DNA of 64,000 bases from UBA4416 sp943362175. Lineage in GTDB: Bacteria > Bacteroidota > Bacteroidia > B-17B0 > Aurantibacillaceae. Location of the stretch: contig CALRIU020000011.1 in NCBI GenBank assembly GCA_943362175.1, positions 1-64,000 on the forward strand. Reading direction: 5' to 3'. The translations under genes and the position numbers were made by a program. Positions 25,205 to 35,434 of this stretch are shown here, one piece after another. Position 1 is the first letter of the stretch. Every line of letters starts with the position of its first letter. The notes under the pieces were generated by a model. The model searched no databases, was not told where the DNA came from, and was given only the letters and a program-made list of their open reading frames with translations.

Positions 25205-27160
25205 TTATTTTGCAATCACAAATTTGTTGGTGATTGTTTTAGAGCTACCGGCTTTTACCTGGTAGAAGTAGATACCACTGTTTAAATTGCTCAGGTTCAG
25301 GTCTACTTTATTGAAACCTGCCGTACCGGTCAGGCTTGTAGAATAAACGATCTGACCAACCGCATTCATGATGTTGACATCCATTTTAGCGTTATCGTTC
25401 AGGGTAATCTCTAAAGTACCGTTGTTAGCAGCAGGGCTTGGATAGAATTTGTATCCTGTTACCACAGAATTTTGTTCTTTCACACCTACGTCTGTCGCAC
25501 AGGCACCGATCTCAGCAACAGGAAACTTAAAGTATACCATGTCGTTGATACCTGTATTGTCGGCCTCATCTTTGTTATCGCCAGGGTTTGTACCCGGAAT
25601 ACCATTACCCGGACCTAAATCCCTTTGGTAAAGGATGTGCAGGTTTCCGTCAACACGCTTAGCCAATGAGCCAAGAACACCTTCGTAAACAGCACCGCCC
25701 GGAGAACCTACGATATCGCAAGGATCTGTCCAGGTTGCACCACCGTCCGTAGATTTGATCACGTATTGGTGACGCACCAGTTTCTCAGAGTTTACCAAAG
25801 ACATCAAGCTATCTACAACTGATGAATAAGATAAGTACATCACGTTGCTTGCATCAAATGCCACGCTTGGGTATGATGTTAACGAGTTGCCCCATAATCC
25901 GAAAGAGAAGTTACCGGCTACAGAAGGAGTCGGGAAGAAAATCGTTCCTTGCTCACCTAAATCCTCGATAGCGGCAATCACAGTTCCGCCAACATCTGCC
26001 GGCATACCTTCTTTCCACATATTCAGACCATCAGTTGCAGGGAAATAGCTATAGCCACCGTTTGCCTGAGGAGTTGTCTGAAGAATTCTTGAGTTACCAT
26101 AGAATACATAAGCCTTTCCTGAGTTATCCAGACCAACGGAGAAAGTACCGTCGTTCGTCAACACAGTATCCGCTACGTTATCACCATTGATATCAGTAGT
26201 CGTTGTAGCAGGGTTCCATTTTGCCAGAGGGAATTTCAGAATCGTTGTTGCCGTCCAGGTAACACCGCCGTCTGTGGATTTTGATAATACCACATCTTTT
26301 CCGGCATCACCGCCAACAACCGCTACCGTTGCGCCTTTTGCAGCAATAGCATAGCTATCGCCACCAAAGCCCATGAAACGGGTTGTATTGTCTAAACCTG
26401 TAGGAATCGTGTTAACCAGATCCCAGGTAACACCTGCATCTTTTGAACGGGCAAAGCAAATTGCACCGTTCAGCCCCTGGTACATAGAAGCACCTGCAGT
26501 TGTTGTTTGCTGAGTTACAGAGATTGTATAGATCGTATCTCCTGACGCTACCATACGTGGCCAGTAGTTGCCACCTGCTGTCGCAGTAGGAATCGCAAAA
26601 GCATTGGTCCATGCACCTGTGCCTTTGGTTGCCCTTGTCGCCAGGTTCAGTTTGCTGGCACCACCATCGTGAGATAAGATCAGCTCCTTGTTGCTCCTGG
26701 TATTAACAACGTTACCCCAACCAACACGGGTCGCTTCTACCCTTGCCGTTGGCTGAGCGCCCCAGGCTGTACCGTTGAAATAGTTGTAGCCTGTACCCCT
26801 GTTAGGATATGAAGGGTCTCCTCCGGTTAGCTCCATGGTCCATGCTACGGCAATACTGCCATCCGCATTTACAAAGATCCTGTCGCCAACACTGCTGTTA
26901 CTCTGCAGGTCATAGTACGTTTTACCAACTACGGTAGATGTCACAGCAGCTACCCGTTTAGAATCGTCAGTAGTTTTCTTTCCGGAACTCATGAGGCTAG
27001 GCAATGTCGTCGGGTCAATAGCCGTCGGATTCTTCATGATAGCCATATTGGCAATGTGTGCAGGAATTCTTTGCGATATTTCCTTCTGTCTTTGAGACAC
27101 CTGAGCGCTAAGCAAGCCGGAAATCACAATACCTGTCGTTAAAAGTACTTGTTTTTTCAT
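25205..27160 (-). CDS. T9SS-exported protein with sialidase-like Asp-box repeats
   Basis: This 651-aa protein has a signal peptide (about residues 1-19) and a C-terminal sorting domain (about 572-651, FYPSPAANNGTLEITL and SGIYFYQVKAG), so it should leave through type IX secretion. The middle carries Asp-box (BNR) motifs of beta-propeller proteins: SKDAGVTWD, STDGGVTWT and STDGGATWT. The catalytic Arg triad of sialidases is not obvious, so a binding or structural role is as likely as an enzyme. A TAGGTTTG box at 27194-27201 (minus strand) is a likely -7 element. It stands as a single transcription unit. Confidence 0.88.
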   Translation of the reverse strand: MKKQVLLTTGIVISGLLSAQVSQRQKEISQRIPAHIANMAIMKNPTAIDPTTLPSLMSSGKKTTDDSKRVAAVTSTVVGKTYYDLQSNSSVGDRIFVNADGSIAVAWTMELTGGDPSYPNRGTGYNYFNGTAWGAQPTARVEATRVGWGNVVNTRSNKELILSHDGGASKLNLATRATKGTGAWTNAFAIPTATAGGNYWPRMVASGDTIYTISVTQQTTTAGASMYQGLNGAICFARSKDAGVTWDLVNTIPTGLDNTTRFMGFGGDSYAIAAKGATVAVVGGDAGKDVVLSKSTDGGVTWTATTILKFPLAKWNPATTTTDINGDNVADTVLTNDGTFSVGLDNSGKAYVFYGNSRILQTTPQANGGYSYFPATDGLNMWKEGMPADVGGTVIAAIEDLGEQGTIFFPTPSVAGNFSFGLWGNSLTSYPSVAFDASNVMYLSYSSVVDSLMSLVNSEKLVRHQYVIKSTDGGATWTDPCDIVGSPGGAVYEGVLGSLAKRVDGNLHILYQRDLGPGNGIPGTNPGDNKDEADNTGINDMVYFKFPVAEIGACATDVGVKEQNSVVTGYKFYPSPAANNGTLEITLNDNAKMDVNIMNAVGQIVYSTSLTGTAGFNKVDLNLSNLNSGIYFYQVKAGSSKTITNKFVIAK

Positions 27161-27247
27161 GTTTTTAATTTTTTAATTGAACAACGTTTAACGCAAACCT
27201 AACAAAAAAATAGCATAATGTTAAATTATTTAACAAGAAAATGGCTT

Positions 27248-28564
27248 TTATAAAAATTTCGTCAAACCCTCAAGTTTCATGCCACGCGAGCCTTTGATAA
27301 GCACTGTATTTTCAGCAATAACGTGCTCTTCCAGATATTTTCCAATATCTGCCGCATCCTTAAAAAAATGATACATCGGGTACTGCGTCTTAAATTTATA
27401 GAACAAGGCGCCTGCAAGGTAGACATGGCTTAAGTGAAGCGCCTGCAATTTTTCAAGGATCTGGCGATGCTCCTCCTCTGCATACTCGCCGAGCTCAAAC
27501 ATATCGCCCAGGATCAACAACTTTTTTGAAAAAGGCTGCTCCGAAAAATTATGGATAGCCAATGCCATGCTCGAAGGGTTTGCATTGTAGGCATCCAGGA
27601 TAAGTGTATTCCTCTCCGTCTTTACCACCTGCGACCGGTTCATCTCCGGTTTGTAACAGGCCAGCGCTTCGTTGATATCTGCAACAGGCACTTCAAAATA
27701 ATGGCCGATGGCTGCTGCGCAGAGGAGGTTGATAAAATTATAATGGCCAAACATGTGTGTGCTTACCAGGGCCCCCTCTTCACTGCTCTTTTCTTTAACG
27801 TTCCATTTGAACGCCACGTATTCCGATTGCAAAGACAAGCGGCCGTGTACATCAAATTGCTCCAGCTCTCCGAAGGTATATGTTTTCAATCCGGCAGCCA
27901 GTTCCATCAGCACCGGGTCGTTCCCGTTCACGAATACGAGCCCGTCCTTTGACCTCAGGTAATGATAGAGCTCGCTCTTGCCCTTTTTAATGCCCTCTAC
28001 GCCACCGAAACCTTCCATGTGAGCCTTTCCTATATTGGTAATCAATCCGTAGTCAGGGCCAGCGAGATCGCTTAAAAACGCGATTTCTCCCTGGTGGTTA
28101 GCGCCCATCTCCACAATGGCCATATCGTGTTGCGGACTGACCGAAAGCAGGGTAAGCGGCACACCGATGTGGTTGTTGAGGTTCCCCTTGGTCGCATATA
28201 CCTTATACTTCATGGATAATACGGCATGAATCAGCTCTTTGTTGGTGGTTTTGCCATTGCTTCCCGTAATGCCTATGACAGGGATTCCCAATACCTTCCG
28301 GTGGTGTTTTGCCAGTTGTTGCAGCGCCTGCAGGACATCCGGCACCAGCAGGATGGTTGTTCCGTTGGCATAGCCCGCATGATCCGTTATCGCATAGCGG
28401 CAGCCCTGCTCGATGGCCTGGTTCACAAAAGTATTCGCATCAAAGTTTTCCCCTTTCAGGGCAAAGAAGATGCTTCCCTGCTCAATCTTACGCGTGTCTG
28501 TGGTGATTTTCTGTCCACAGCTTATAAAGAGCTCATAGAGCCCGGCAATGTCGGTATAGATCAT
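27248..28564 (-). CDS. murF: UDP-N-acetylmuramoyl-tripeptide--D-alanyl-D-alanine ligase
   Basis: MurF is a cytoplasmic ATP-dependent ligase that adds D-Ala-D-Ala to the UDP-MurNAc-tripeptide in peptidoglycan synthesis. The N-terminal substrate domain has TDTRKIEQGSIFFALKGENF. The ATP loop is GITGSNGKTTNKEL (about residues 104-117). The central domain has MAIVEMGANHQGEIAFLS and GLITNIGKAHMEGFGG. The C-terminal domain has LILDAYNANPSSM and LILGDMFELGEYAEEEH. The frame opens at GTG 28588, but ATG 28564 (MIYTDIAGLYELF) fits MurF N-termini better. It lies alone, away from a mur cluster, next to gldJ. Confidence 0.96.
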   Translation of the reverse strand: MIYTDIAGLYELFISCGQKITTDTRKIEQGSIFFALKGENFDANTFVNQAIEQGCRYAITDHAGYANGTTILLVPDVLQALQQLAKHHRKVLGIPVIGITGSNGKTTNKELIHAVLSMKYKVYATKGNLNNHIGVPLTLLSVSPQHDMAIVEMGANHQGEIAFLSDLAGPDYGLITNIGKAHMEGFGGVEGIKKGKSELYHYLRSKDGLVFVNGNDPVLMELAAGLKTYTFGELEQFDVHGRLSLQSEYVAFKWNVKEKSSEEGALVSTHMFGHYNFINLLCAAAIGHYFEVPVADINEALACYKPEMNRSQVVKTERNTLILDAYNANPSSMALAIHNFSEQPFSKKLLILGDMFELGEYAEEEHRQILEKLQALHLSHVYLAGALFYKFKTQYPMYHFFKDAADIGKYLEEHVIAENTVLIKGSRGMKLEGLTKFL

Positions 28565-28610
28565 CTGATAAAGAATTTTAATCCGCACGGTCCTGCGGCA
28601 AGCATAAAAG

Positions 28611-28643
28611 TAAAAAGCCTCCCGCGTTGCTGCGGAAGGCTTT
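28611..28643 (-). terminator. Terminator after gldJ
   Basis: On the minus strand AAAGCCTTCCGC pairs with GCGGGAGGCTTT around a short loop and is followed by T residues. It separates gldJ from murF, so murF needs its own promoter or depends on read-through. Confidence 0.8.
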
Positions 28644-28663
28644 CGTGATAGTTTTCAACACTC

Positions 28664-30328
28664 TTATTTTCCTAAACCTACAGGGCTGCCCACACGGGTC
28701 ATCGCGCACCTGAAGCCTAAGTATGCAGTCGATTGTCTTTGATCCAGGTACCTTCTGGTGCCGGGATTCAACCAATAAGCCCTGTCTCTCCAGCTACCGC
28801 CTTTGTACACACGTGACTTATCATTGATCAGGGATGTCTTAGCGTATTCGTACATTAACTTATCCGCTTTATCAGCGTAAGCATCTTCGCCTTCCAGGTA
28901 GTATAAGCTGGAGTTGACATCACCGTCGAGGTAGCTGATATAATCAGATGTTTTGTAGTTCCTGCGCTCATCGAGGTTATCGGTAGATACGGCAGAAGAA
29001 ACTTCCCTCCACTGTACGCGGCCCGGGATGTCTGATTTACCTTCAGCGGTTACGTTTTTATTTCCGTTCATCGCATCGATATCATTCGGGTTACCGGTCA
29101 TTCTTGTGAGAACGCTGTCAATAACCTCCGTCGTTTCCTGGCTCACCCCATGAGGACCTGCCGGGTTCACTTTTTGTTTGAATTTCTGGAATACAGGACC
29201 GTCAATGTTTGTAGAGATTGTACCGTCGGTACTGTCTTTCACCTGGGTTGTAAATACATTACCGCGGAAAGGCCTGAACTCGTCGGCATCCTGCATGGTT
29301 GTAGCTCTGTAAACGTCCATTACCCACTCCGCTACGTTACCGGCCATGTTATATAAGCCGTAATCGTTTGGCCAGTATGAATACACAGGAGCCGTTACGT
29401 CGGCATTATCATTCAGGAATCCTGCAGTACCCATCATATCCCCGTTACCACGCACGAAGTTACCTAAGATCTGACCGATGTATTTATCGTCGGAGTTACG
29501 GATACCGTGACCATTCCAAGGATAAATCCTTCTGTCGGTGATACGTTCTCCGATAGTGTTACCAATTAAGCCGTAAGCTGCATATTCCCACTCAGCCTCT
29601 GTCGGGAGGCGGTATTTCGGTAAAAAGATCCCGTCTTCCATTTTCACATCCCTTTCAGGGTTTTGCTCGTCGAAAGAAGGCAATTTTTGTTTTAATTGTC
29701 CTTGCCATTTACCGGCCAGGTAAGCTTCTGTACTAAAGTAGTCCTGATCGGATGGGTTCGGAGTATGCTCCAGTAAACCTTCGCGGATGAGGATGAACTC
29801 ATTCACGCGGTCTGTTCTCCAGGCGCAGAACTCATTTGCCTGCAACCAGTTGACACCAACTACCGGGTAATCGCGGTAAGCCGGGTGACGGAGGTAATAT
29901 TCTACGTAAGGCTCGTTATAAGCCAGCTTTTCACGCCAAACCAGGGTATCAGGCAAAGCTTTCTGATAAATATCCGGGAATGTAGGACCGAATACACGGC
30001 CTGTCCAGTATAAATATTCCAGGTAAGAATAGTTGCTTACCTCTGTCTCATCCATATAAAAGGAAGATACCGTAACACGGCGCGGCACATTGTTCCACTC
30101 ATAAGTTACATCCGTTTCGGTACGGCCCATCGTAAAAGTACCACCTTCCACCAGTACAAGGCCTGGTCCTGTCTCCTGCTCTTCATATGGCATCTTTTCA
30201 AAACCGCCATTATCCGGGTCATTGTAGGCCCAACCGGTTACGGGAGAACGCTCTTTGGCACAGGATACGGCAACTATGGAAAGAATTAATGCTAGTGCTC
30301 TGCTGCTTTTGATGAATTTAAACTTCAT
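28664..30328 (-). CDS. gldJ: Gliding motility / T9SS lipoprotein GldJ
   Basis: GldJ is an outer-membrane lipoprotein needed for gliding and for stability of the T9SS GldK-type ring complex. The lipoprotein signal ends VAVSC (about residues 19-23). The rest is an FGE-sulfatase (SUMF1-like) fold: GLVLVEGGTFTMGRTE, PRRVTVSSFYMDETEVSNYS, YRLPTEAEWEYAAYG, DYGLYNMAGNVAEWVMDVYR, VYKGGSWRDRAYWLNPGTR and STAYLGFRCAM. The 554 aa length is normal for GldJ. It follows the porP-like gene after 59 nt and is probably cotranscribed with it. porU and porV are encoded divergently next door. Confidence 0.94.
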   Translation of the reverse strand: MKFKFIKSSRALALILSIVAVSCAKERSPVTGWAYNDPDNGGFEKMPYEEQETGPGLVLVEGGTFTMGRTETDVTYEWNNVPRRVTVSSFYMDETEVSNYSYLEYLYWTGRVFGPTFPDIYQKALPDTLVWREKLAYNEPYVEYYLRHPAYRDYPVVGVNWLQANEFCAWRTDRVNEFILIREGLLEHTPNPSDQDYFSTEAYLAGKWQGQLKQKLPSFDEQNPERDVKMEDGIFLPKYRLPTEAEWEYAAYGLIGNTIGERITDRRIYPWNGHGIRNSDDKYIGQILGNFVRGNGDMMGTAGFLNDNADVTAPVYSYWPNDYGLYNMAGNVAEWVMDVYRATTMQDADEFRPFRGNVFTTQVKDSTDGTISTNIDGPVFQKFKQKVNPAGPHGVSQETTEVIDSVLTRMTGNPNDIDAMNGNKNVTAEGKSDIPGRVQWREVSSAVSTDNLDERRNYKTSDYISYLDGDVNSSLYYLEGEDAYADKADKLMYEYAKTSLINDKSRVYKGGSWRDRAYWLNPGTRRYLDQRQSTAYLGFRCAMTRVGSPVGLGK

Positions 30329-30387
30329 GATCTGGGTTTTATTTAAGGCTATAACGAAAGTCTGTTAAAAAGGTTACAAATTATTTT

Positions 30388-31341
30388 TTAGAAGGAAGGA
30401 CAGCTGATGGTCCTGTATTTCTTTTTCTTAGGACGGCATTCGAACTGGATCTGTAAAGATACCTCGTGAGAACCCGCTGTATTGCTGGAGAGTTTAGAAA
30501 CAGTCACGTCGTAGCTGTAGCCTACTTTGAAATGGTCGGTCTGAAGACCCAGCAACACGATGAACGCATCGGAGTTCCTGTACCATAAGCCACCTACAAA
30601 AGAGCCTCTCACAAAATACAATCCCAGGTTGAGCTGGGTAAAGTTTTGCTGCTGCTGGAACAGGATGTTAGGTGAAATATAGGACTCGCTGCCTTTTTCC
30701 AATGGAATGATCGCACCGGCATGCCCTGTGATTTTGAAAGGCATTTTTGAGTTGCCCTGCAGGCCTTCTTCCGGCTGCGTCATGTGGTGAACGGCTAAGC
30801 CGACAAAGTATTTTTTGCTGTAGCCCAGTAAACCGGCAGAAAAATCGAGGTTGGTCTTGGTCTGAGAAGGAATCTGCTCGTTGGTGTTCCAAACAAAACC
30901 TCTGCGGGCATCGATCATATCTCCAAAGTTAAGCTTGGTCCTGTCGAGCGATTTCTGAAAGAAACCCGCCTGGAGGCCGGCTTTAATAGAGAACTCACGG
31001 TTTACGGGTAGAAGGTAGGAGTAGATCAAGCTTGCTGAAGTGGTCTTTAGCGTTCCCCTGGCCTGATCGTCCTGCGTTACCAAAAGCCCCAAGCCGCCAC
31101 TGAGAGCGTCGAAATGCTGGTCATAAGAAGCGCTGTAGGTTACGTAAGTTCCGGAGAGGTTAGGCCATTGGTTACGGTAATTCATGCAGATTCTCGGACA
31201 TCTTGCGGTCCCTGCAAAAGCGGGATTCAGATAAAGTGGGTTGGCGTAAAACTGGGTAAACTGAGGGTCCTGAGCTTGCAAGTCTTGTAAAGTGCCGGTC
31301 ACACAAATAATTGTGAGTAATAAGTAAAGTTTTTTCGCCAT
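30388..31341 (-). CDS. PorP/SprF-family T9SS outer-membrane protein
   Basis: Members of this family are outer-membrane beta-barrels that work with the type IX machinery, some as partners of specific adhesins. The start QDPQFTQFYANPLYLNPAFAGT after the signal peptide is the family hallmark. Later elements fit as well: NYRNQWPNLSGTYVTYSASYD, GLGLLVTQDDQARG, and a GYSYDVTVSKLSSNTAGSHE segment near the C-terminus. The frame opens at GTG 31353, but ATG 31341 (MAKKLYLLL) is preferred. A TATATTTG -7 box lies at 31373-31380 on the minus strand. It heads the unit with gldJ. Confidence 0.92.
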   Translation of the reverse strand: MAKKLYLLLTIICVTGTLQDLQAQDPQFTQFYANPLYLNPAFAGTARCPRICMNYRNQWPNLSGTYVTYSASYDQHFDALSGGLGLLVTQDDQARGTLKTTSASLIYSYLLPVNREFSIKAGLQAGFFQKSLDRTKLNFGDMIDARRGFVWNTNEQIPSQTKTNLDFSAGLLGYSKKYFVGLAVHHMTQPEEGLQGNSKMPFKITGHAGAIIPLEKGSESYISPNILFQQQQNFTQLNLGLYFVRGSFVGGLWYRNSDAFIVLLGLQTDHFKVGYSYDVTVSKLSSNTAGSHEVSLQIQFECRPKKKKYRTISCPSF

Positions 31342-31472
31342 GTAAATTTTCACTTAAATCTATTCCTAATCACAAATATAACAGTCTGTTTTGAAAAATA
31401 AAAACTTTTGTGCAACAATATTTTATTTTCTTTGTCGTTGAAATATCAGATACAATCACCCAAAACACCGAA

Positions 31473-34400
31473 ATGCGTTCCACCACCAAAGTCCGGCTAA
31501 CAATTTTAGTTTTTGTTACCTTCTGTTTGGATGCCATGTATGGACAGATCAGAGAGTTTCAGAAACCTACCGAAAAGCCTATCGCTGCCGATGTATCTCC
31601 CGTATCAACGCCTAAAGCTCCTTTTCTGTCGAATGCCCAATACAACACCCGGAAACAAAACCTCCCGTTTTTCAGGCATTCCATCGCTATCAACGGAACT
31701 TCCATCCCGGTGCTGAGGTTGGATAATCCTGTTATACGCGAGCTTAGCTCTGCGGAACTGGCGCAGATCCAGGGCTACAAAAATTTTATTACTTCCGACT
31801 TCGAGGTTTCGTACAGCACTGCCAGATCGCGCCATCAGCAGATCGTGTACCAGAATACAGTGCCTATCCGCTTAAATCCTTCTACCAACCGTTACGAGTA
31901 CCTTGAAAGCTATACGCCTGTGTGGCATTACCAGGCCCCCAACACCGCCATACAGCCGGCGGCCCTCCGAAAAAATGCAGTGTCTTCTTTTGCGTCCGGC
32001 TCGGTGCTGGCCAATGGCAAATGGTATAAGATCGGTCTTAGCCAAACCGGCATTTACAAAATGGACAAAGCCTTCCTGGCTTCGCTGGGGCTGAACCTGT
32101 CGGGCGTGGACCCTAAGAATATCAGGGTCTACGGCAACGGAGGCAAGCTGATGTCTGAAAAAAATGCGGATTTCAAATACGACGACCTCACTGAAAATGC
32201 CATCGTGGTCGTCGGGGAAAATGATGGAAGCTTTGATAACAGCGACTATGTGCTATTCTACGGGCAGGGCACCGAAACCTGGAAATATACCCCGACCGGC
32301 GGAAATCCGTTCAACTACATCCCGCACCTGTACAGCGACACGTCTTATTATTTCCTGACGGTGGATCTCGGGCCCGGCAAGCGGGTGGCAAGCCAAGGCT
32401 CCTCTTCCGCCACTGCCAACAAAACAACCAATACACAGGATTGCTACGGCGTGCATGAGCTGAACACGCTCAACGTGGTGAAAAGCGGACGCGAGCTGTA
32501 TGGTGAAAAATTTGATTTCAATACTTCTTATAATTTCAGTTTCAACATTCCGGATGCGGTAGTCGGCGACAGTGTATCCGTCAGGACCAGCGTGCTTTCC
32601 AGAAGTAACCTGACATCGGTATACCAGGTGAATTTCAACACCGGCAGCTTCCAGATCTCCTGTAATCCAACCAACACCAATGATTATACTGCTGACTTCG
32701 GATATCCCGGCGAAAATTTTTTGACGGGTGTCCTGGGAGCTTCCCCGCTGCAGGTAACCGTTAGCAAACAAACCAGCCAGGCGATCGGCTACCTCAATAA
32801 GATCGTCTTCAATGCGCGCCGGAGCCTGATCTACAGCCAGTCGCAATTTAACTTCAGAGACCAGCGTGTAATCGGCGGCTCCAATACCTTTGCCAGGTAC
32901 CTGGTAACGAATAACAGCTCTACTGCGCCTTTGATCTGGGATGTGACGGACCCGCTGAATGCCAGGAACCAATTGTATACAACGGTGGGTTCGCAGCTCG
33001 ATTATACGGCTACGGCCGATTCGTTGAGAGAGTTTTGTGTGTTCTCTGCCAACCAGGCCTACACGCCCAAAGTGTACGGTTCTGTTGCCAATCAGAATCT
33101 GCATGCGATCCAACAGGCCGACTTCGTCATTGTGACGCATCCGGCCTTTATAGCCGATGCCAACCGCGTTGCCAAACTTCATAAGGACTACGACGGGCTT
33201 TCTTATGCCATTGCCACTACCGAGCAGGTATACAATGAGTTCTCTTCCGGAACACCCGATATCAGCGGGATACGGCAGTTCGTAAGAATGCTTTACAAAC
33301 GCCCTACCGACGCAAACCCGATGGATACCGATAAGGTAACAAAATACCTTTTGTTGCTGGGCGATGGCTCTTACAAAAACAAGCCGATCAACCAAAGCGG
33401 AAACAGCGCATTAATTCCGACTTATCAGACCTACAATTCCAGCTCATACGCCAACTCCTTTACTTCGGATGACTTTTTTGCGATGATGGACGACCCGGAA
33501 GGGGACCTCCAGGCGAACGACCTTGTGGATATCGGCGTAGGTCGTTTCCCGGTAAGAACCAAGGAGGAATCGAATGCCGTGACTTCCAAGGTAGAATACT
33601 ATTACAGGCTCAATACCACCTTCGACCCAAATGCTGTGGAATCTTCCTGTAACGTGGCGGAGAACGACTACCCACAGGGCGACTGGCGAAACTGGATCTG
33701 TTTTCTGGCGGATGACGAGGACAATAACCTGCACATGGACCAGGCGAACAGGCTTGCCAACATGGCCGCCGTCAAAGATCCCTACCTCAACATCGACAAG
33801 ATCTACCTGGATGCTTACAAGCAGTACTCCACGCCGGGCGGCGACCGTTACCCGGATGTGGTGACCGATATTGACCGGAGGATGGATAAGGGTTCCCTGA
33901 TCTTTAATTATACCGGGCATGGCGGCGAGGTGGGCCTTACGGAAGAACGCGTGGTGAGCGTTCCGCAAATCCTGGCCTGGAAGAATCTCAAGAACATGCC
34001 TTTGATCGTGACTGCTACCTGTGAGTTCAGCCGCTTTGATGATCCGGACAGAACTTCGGCCGGCGAGTATTGCCTCCTGAACCCTAATGGCGGGGCTATC
34101 GGCCTGATGACTACCGTGAGGCTGGCTTATTCCAATTGGAACGAAACGCTGAACACGGCTTTCTACAACCATGCGGTAACACCTATGGCCAACGGGCAAA
34201 TGCCAGCTATCGGCGATCTGTACCGGCTTACCAAGAGGGAAATCGGCTTCAATGCGTATTACCTGAACTTCGTGATCCTCGGTGATCCTGCCCTGAAGCT
34301 GGCTTATCCTCAGCAAAGGGTATACACATCCACCATCAATTCGCAGACTCTGGCCCCTACTTCCAGCGATACGCTGAAAGCGCTCTCGAAGATGACCATC

Positions 34401-35396
34401 ACAGGGTTTGTAGGTGACAAAAGCGGTAACAAACTGAGCAATTACAGTGGTGTGATCTACCCAACGGTTTTCGACCGGGAGATCACGGTTAAAACACTGG
34501 GCAACGATGCCGGCTCTCCTTCAAAGACGTTCCTGCTTCAGAAAAATATTATCTACCGTGGAAAATCCGAAGTCAAGAACGGGGACTTTTCTTTTACCTT
34601 CCTGGTGCCGAAAGATATTGCCAACACCTACGGCCGGGGAAAAATCAGCTACTATGCGCACAACGGCGTGGTGGATGCCACGGGCTATTACAACCAGGTG
34701 GTTGTGGGCGGGTACAACAGCAATGCCATCCCCGACAATGAAGGACCGGTTGTGAACCTCTATATGAACGATGAGAAGTTTGTTGCCGGCGGCATTACCA
34801 ATGAAAATCCAAAGATCTATGCGGTCGTATCCGATTCGAGCGGAATCAATACCCTGGGCACAGGGATCGGCCATGATGCCGTGGCGATCCTGGATGAGAA
34901 TTCGAGCAAGCCTATCGTGCTGAATGACTATTATTCTGCCGATCTCAACACGTATCAGAAAGGCAAGATCCGCTATCCGTTCAGCCAGCTGGCAGAGGGC
35001 GACCATCGCCTGAGCGTGAAGGTCTGGGATGTGCAAAATAATTCATCGACGTCCTACACGGATTTCGTTGTAGCGGAACAGGCTGAACTTGCGTTGAAGC
35101 ACATTTTGAACTATCCGAATCCATTTACGACCAAAACCAAGTTTTTTATTGAGCACAACCAATGCTGCGTGACGCTCAAAGCGGTGATTCAAATCTACAC
35201 GGTGAGCGGAAAACTGGTAAAATCCATCAACCAGACAATAAATAACGAGGGTTTTCGTTTTGATGGCATTGAGTGGGACGGCAAGGATGATTTTGGCGAC
35301 AAACTGGCTCGGGGCGTATACATCTACAGGGTGATGGTGACCGATAATTCGCAGAAAAAAGCGGAAAAAATAGAAAAGCTGGTAATTCTAAATTAA
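31473..35396 (+). CDS. porU: Type IX secretion system sortase PorU
   Basis: PorU is the cell-surface C25 (gingipain-like) cysteine protease that removes the sorting domain from T9SS cargo and attaches the cargo to the surface. The C25 domain spans roughly residues 520-950, with LLLLGDGSYKNKP, the catalytic His in FNYTGHGGEVGLTEER, and the catalytic Cys in LIVTATCEFSRFDDP. The C-terminus has its own anchor-type domain with LNYPNPFTTKTKFFIEHNQ. The frame opens at GTG 31410, but ATG 31473 (MRSTTKVRLTIL) gives a proper signal peptide and 1307 aa, normal for PorU. porV follows at once. Confidence 0.95.
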   Translation: MRSTTKVRLTILVFVTFCLDAMYGQIREFQKPTEKPIAADVSPVSTPKAPFLSNAQYNTRKQNLPFFRHSIAINGTSIPVLRLDNPVIRELSSAELAQIQGYKNFITSDFEVSYSTARSRHQQIVYQNTVPIRLNPSTNRYEYLESYTPVWHYQAPNTAIQPAALRKNAVSSFASGSVLANGKWYKIGLSQTGIYKMDKAFLASLGLNLSGVDPKNIRVYGNGGKLMSEKNADFKYDDLTENAIVVVGENDGSFDNSDYVLFYGQGTETWKYTPTGGNPFNYIPHLYSDTSYYFLTVDLGPGKRVASQGSSSATANKTTNTQDCYGVHELNTLNVVKSGRELYGEKFDFNTSYNFSFNIPDAVVGDSVSVRTSVLSRSNLTSVYQVNFNTGSFQISCNPTNTNDYTADFGYPGENFLTGVLGASPLQVTVSKQTSQAIGYLNKIVFNARRSLIYSQSQFNFRDQRVIGGSNTFARYLVTNNSSTAPLIWDVTDPLNARNQLYTTVGSQLDYTATADSLREFCVFSANQAYTPKVYGSVANQNLHAIQQADFVIVTHPAFIADANRVAKLHKDYDGLSYAIATTEQVYNEFSSGTPDISGIRQFVRMLYKRPTDANPMDTDKVTKYLLLLGDGSYKNKPINQSGNSALIPTYQTYNSSSYANSFTSDDFFAMMDDPEGDLQANDLVDIGVGRFPVRTKEESNAVTSKVEYYYRLNTTFDPNAVESSCNVAENDYPQGDWRNWICFLADDEDNNLHMDQANRLANMAAVKDPYLNIDKIYLDAYKQYSTPGGDRYPDVVTDIDRRMDKGSLIFNYTGHGGEVGLTEERVVSVPQILAWKNLKNMPLIVTATCEFSRFDDPDRTSAGEYCLLNPNGGAIGLMTTVRLAYSNWNETLNTAFYNHAVTPMANGQMPAIGDLYRLTKREIGFNAYYLNFVILGDPALKLAYPQQRVYTSTINSQTLAPTSSDTLKALSKMTITGFVGDKSGNKLSNYSGVIYPTVFDREITVKTLGNDAGSPSKTFLLQKNIIYRGKSEVKNGDFSFTFLVPKDIANTYGRGKISYYAHNGVVDATGYYNQVVVGGYNSNAIPDNEGPVVNLYMNDEKFVAGGITNENPKIYAVVSDSSGINTLGTGIGHDAVAILDENSSKPIVLNDYYSADLNTYQKGKIRYPFSQLAEGDHRLSVKVWDVQNNSSTSYTDFVVAEQAELALKHILNYPNPFTTKTKFFIEHNQCCVTLKAVIQIYTVSGKLVKSINQTINNEGFRFDGIEWDGKDDFGDKLARGVYIYRVMVTDNSQKKAEKIEKLVILN

Positions 35397-35434
35397 TCAT
35401 ATATTTGGCGTGCCTTTTTTATAAAGATAAAGTA

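Noticed and set aside
32253..33395. 380-codon frame on the minus strand, and another at 33444-34316
   Set aside because: Both are antisense to porU, whose catalytic motifs are in the plus-strand frame.
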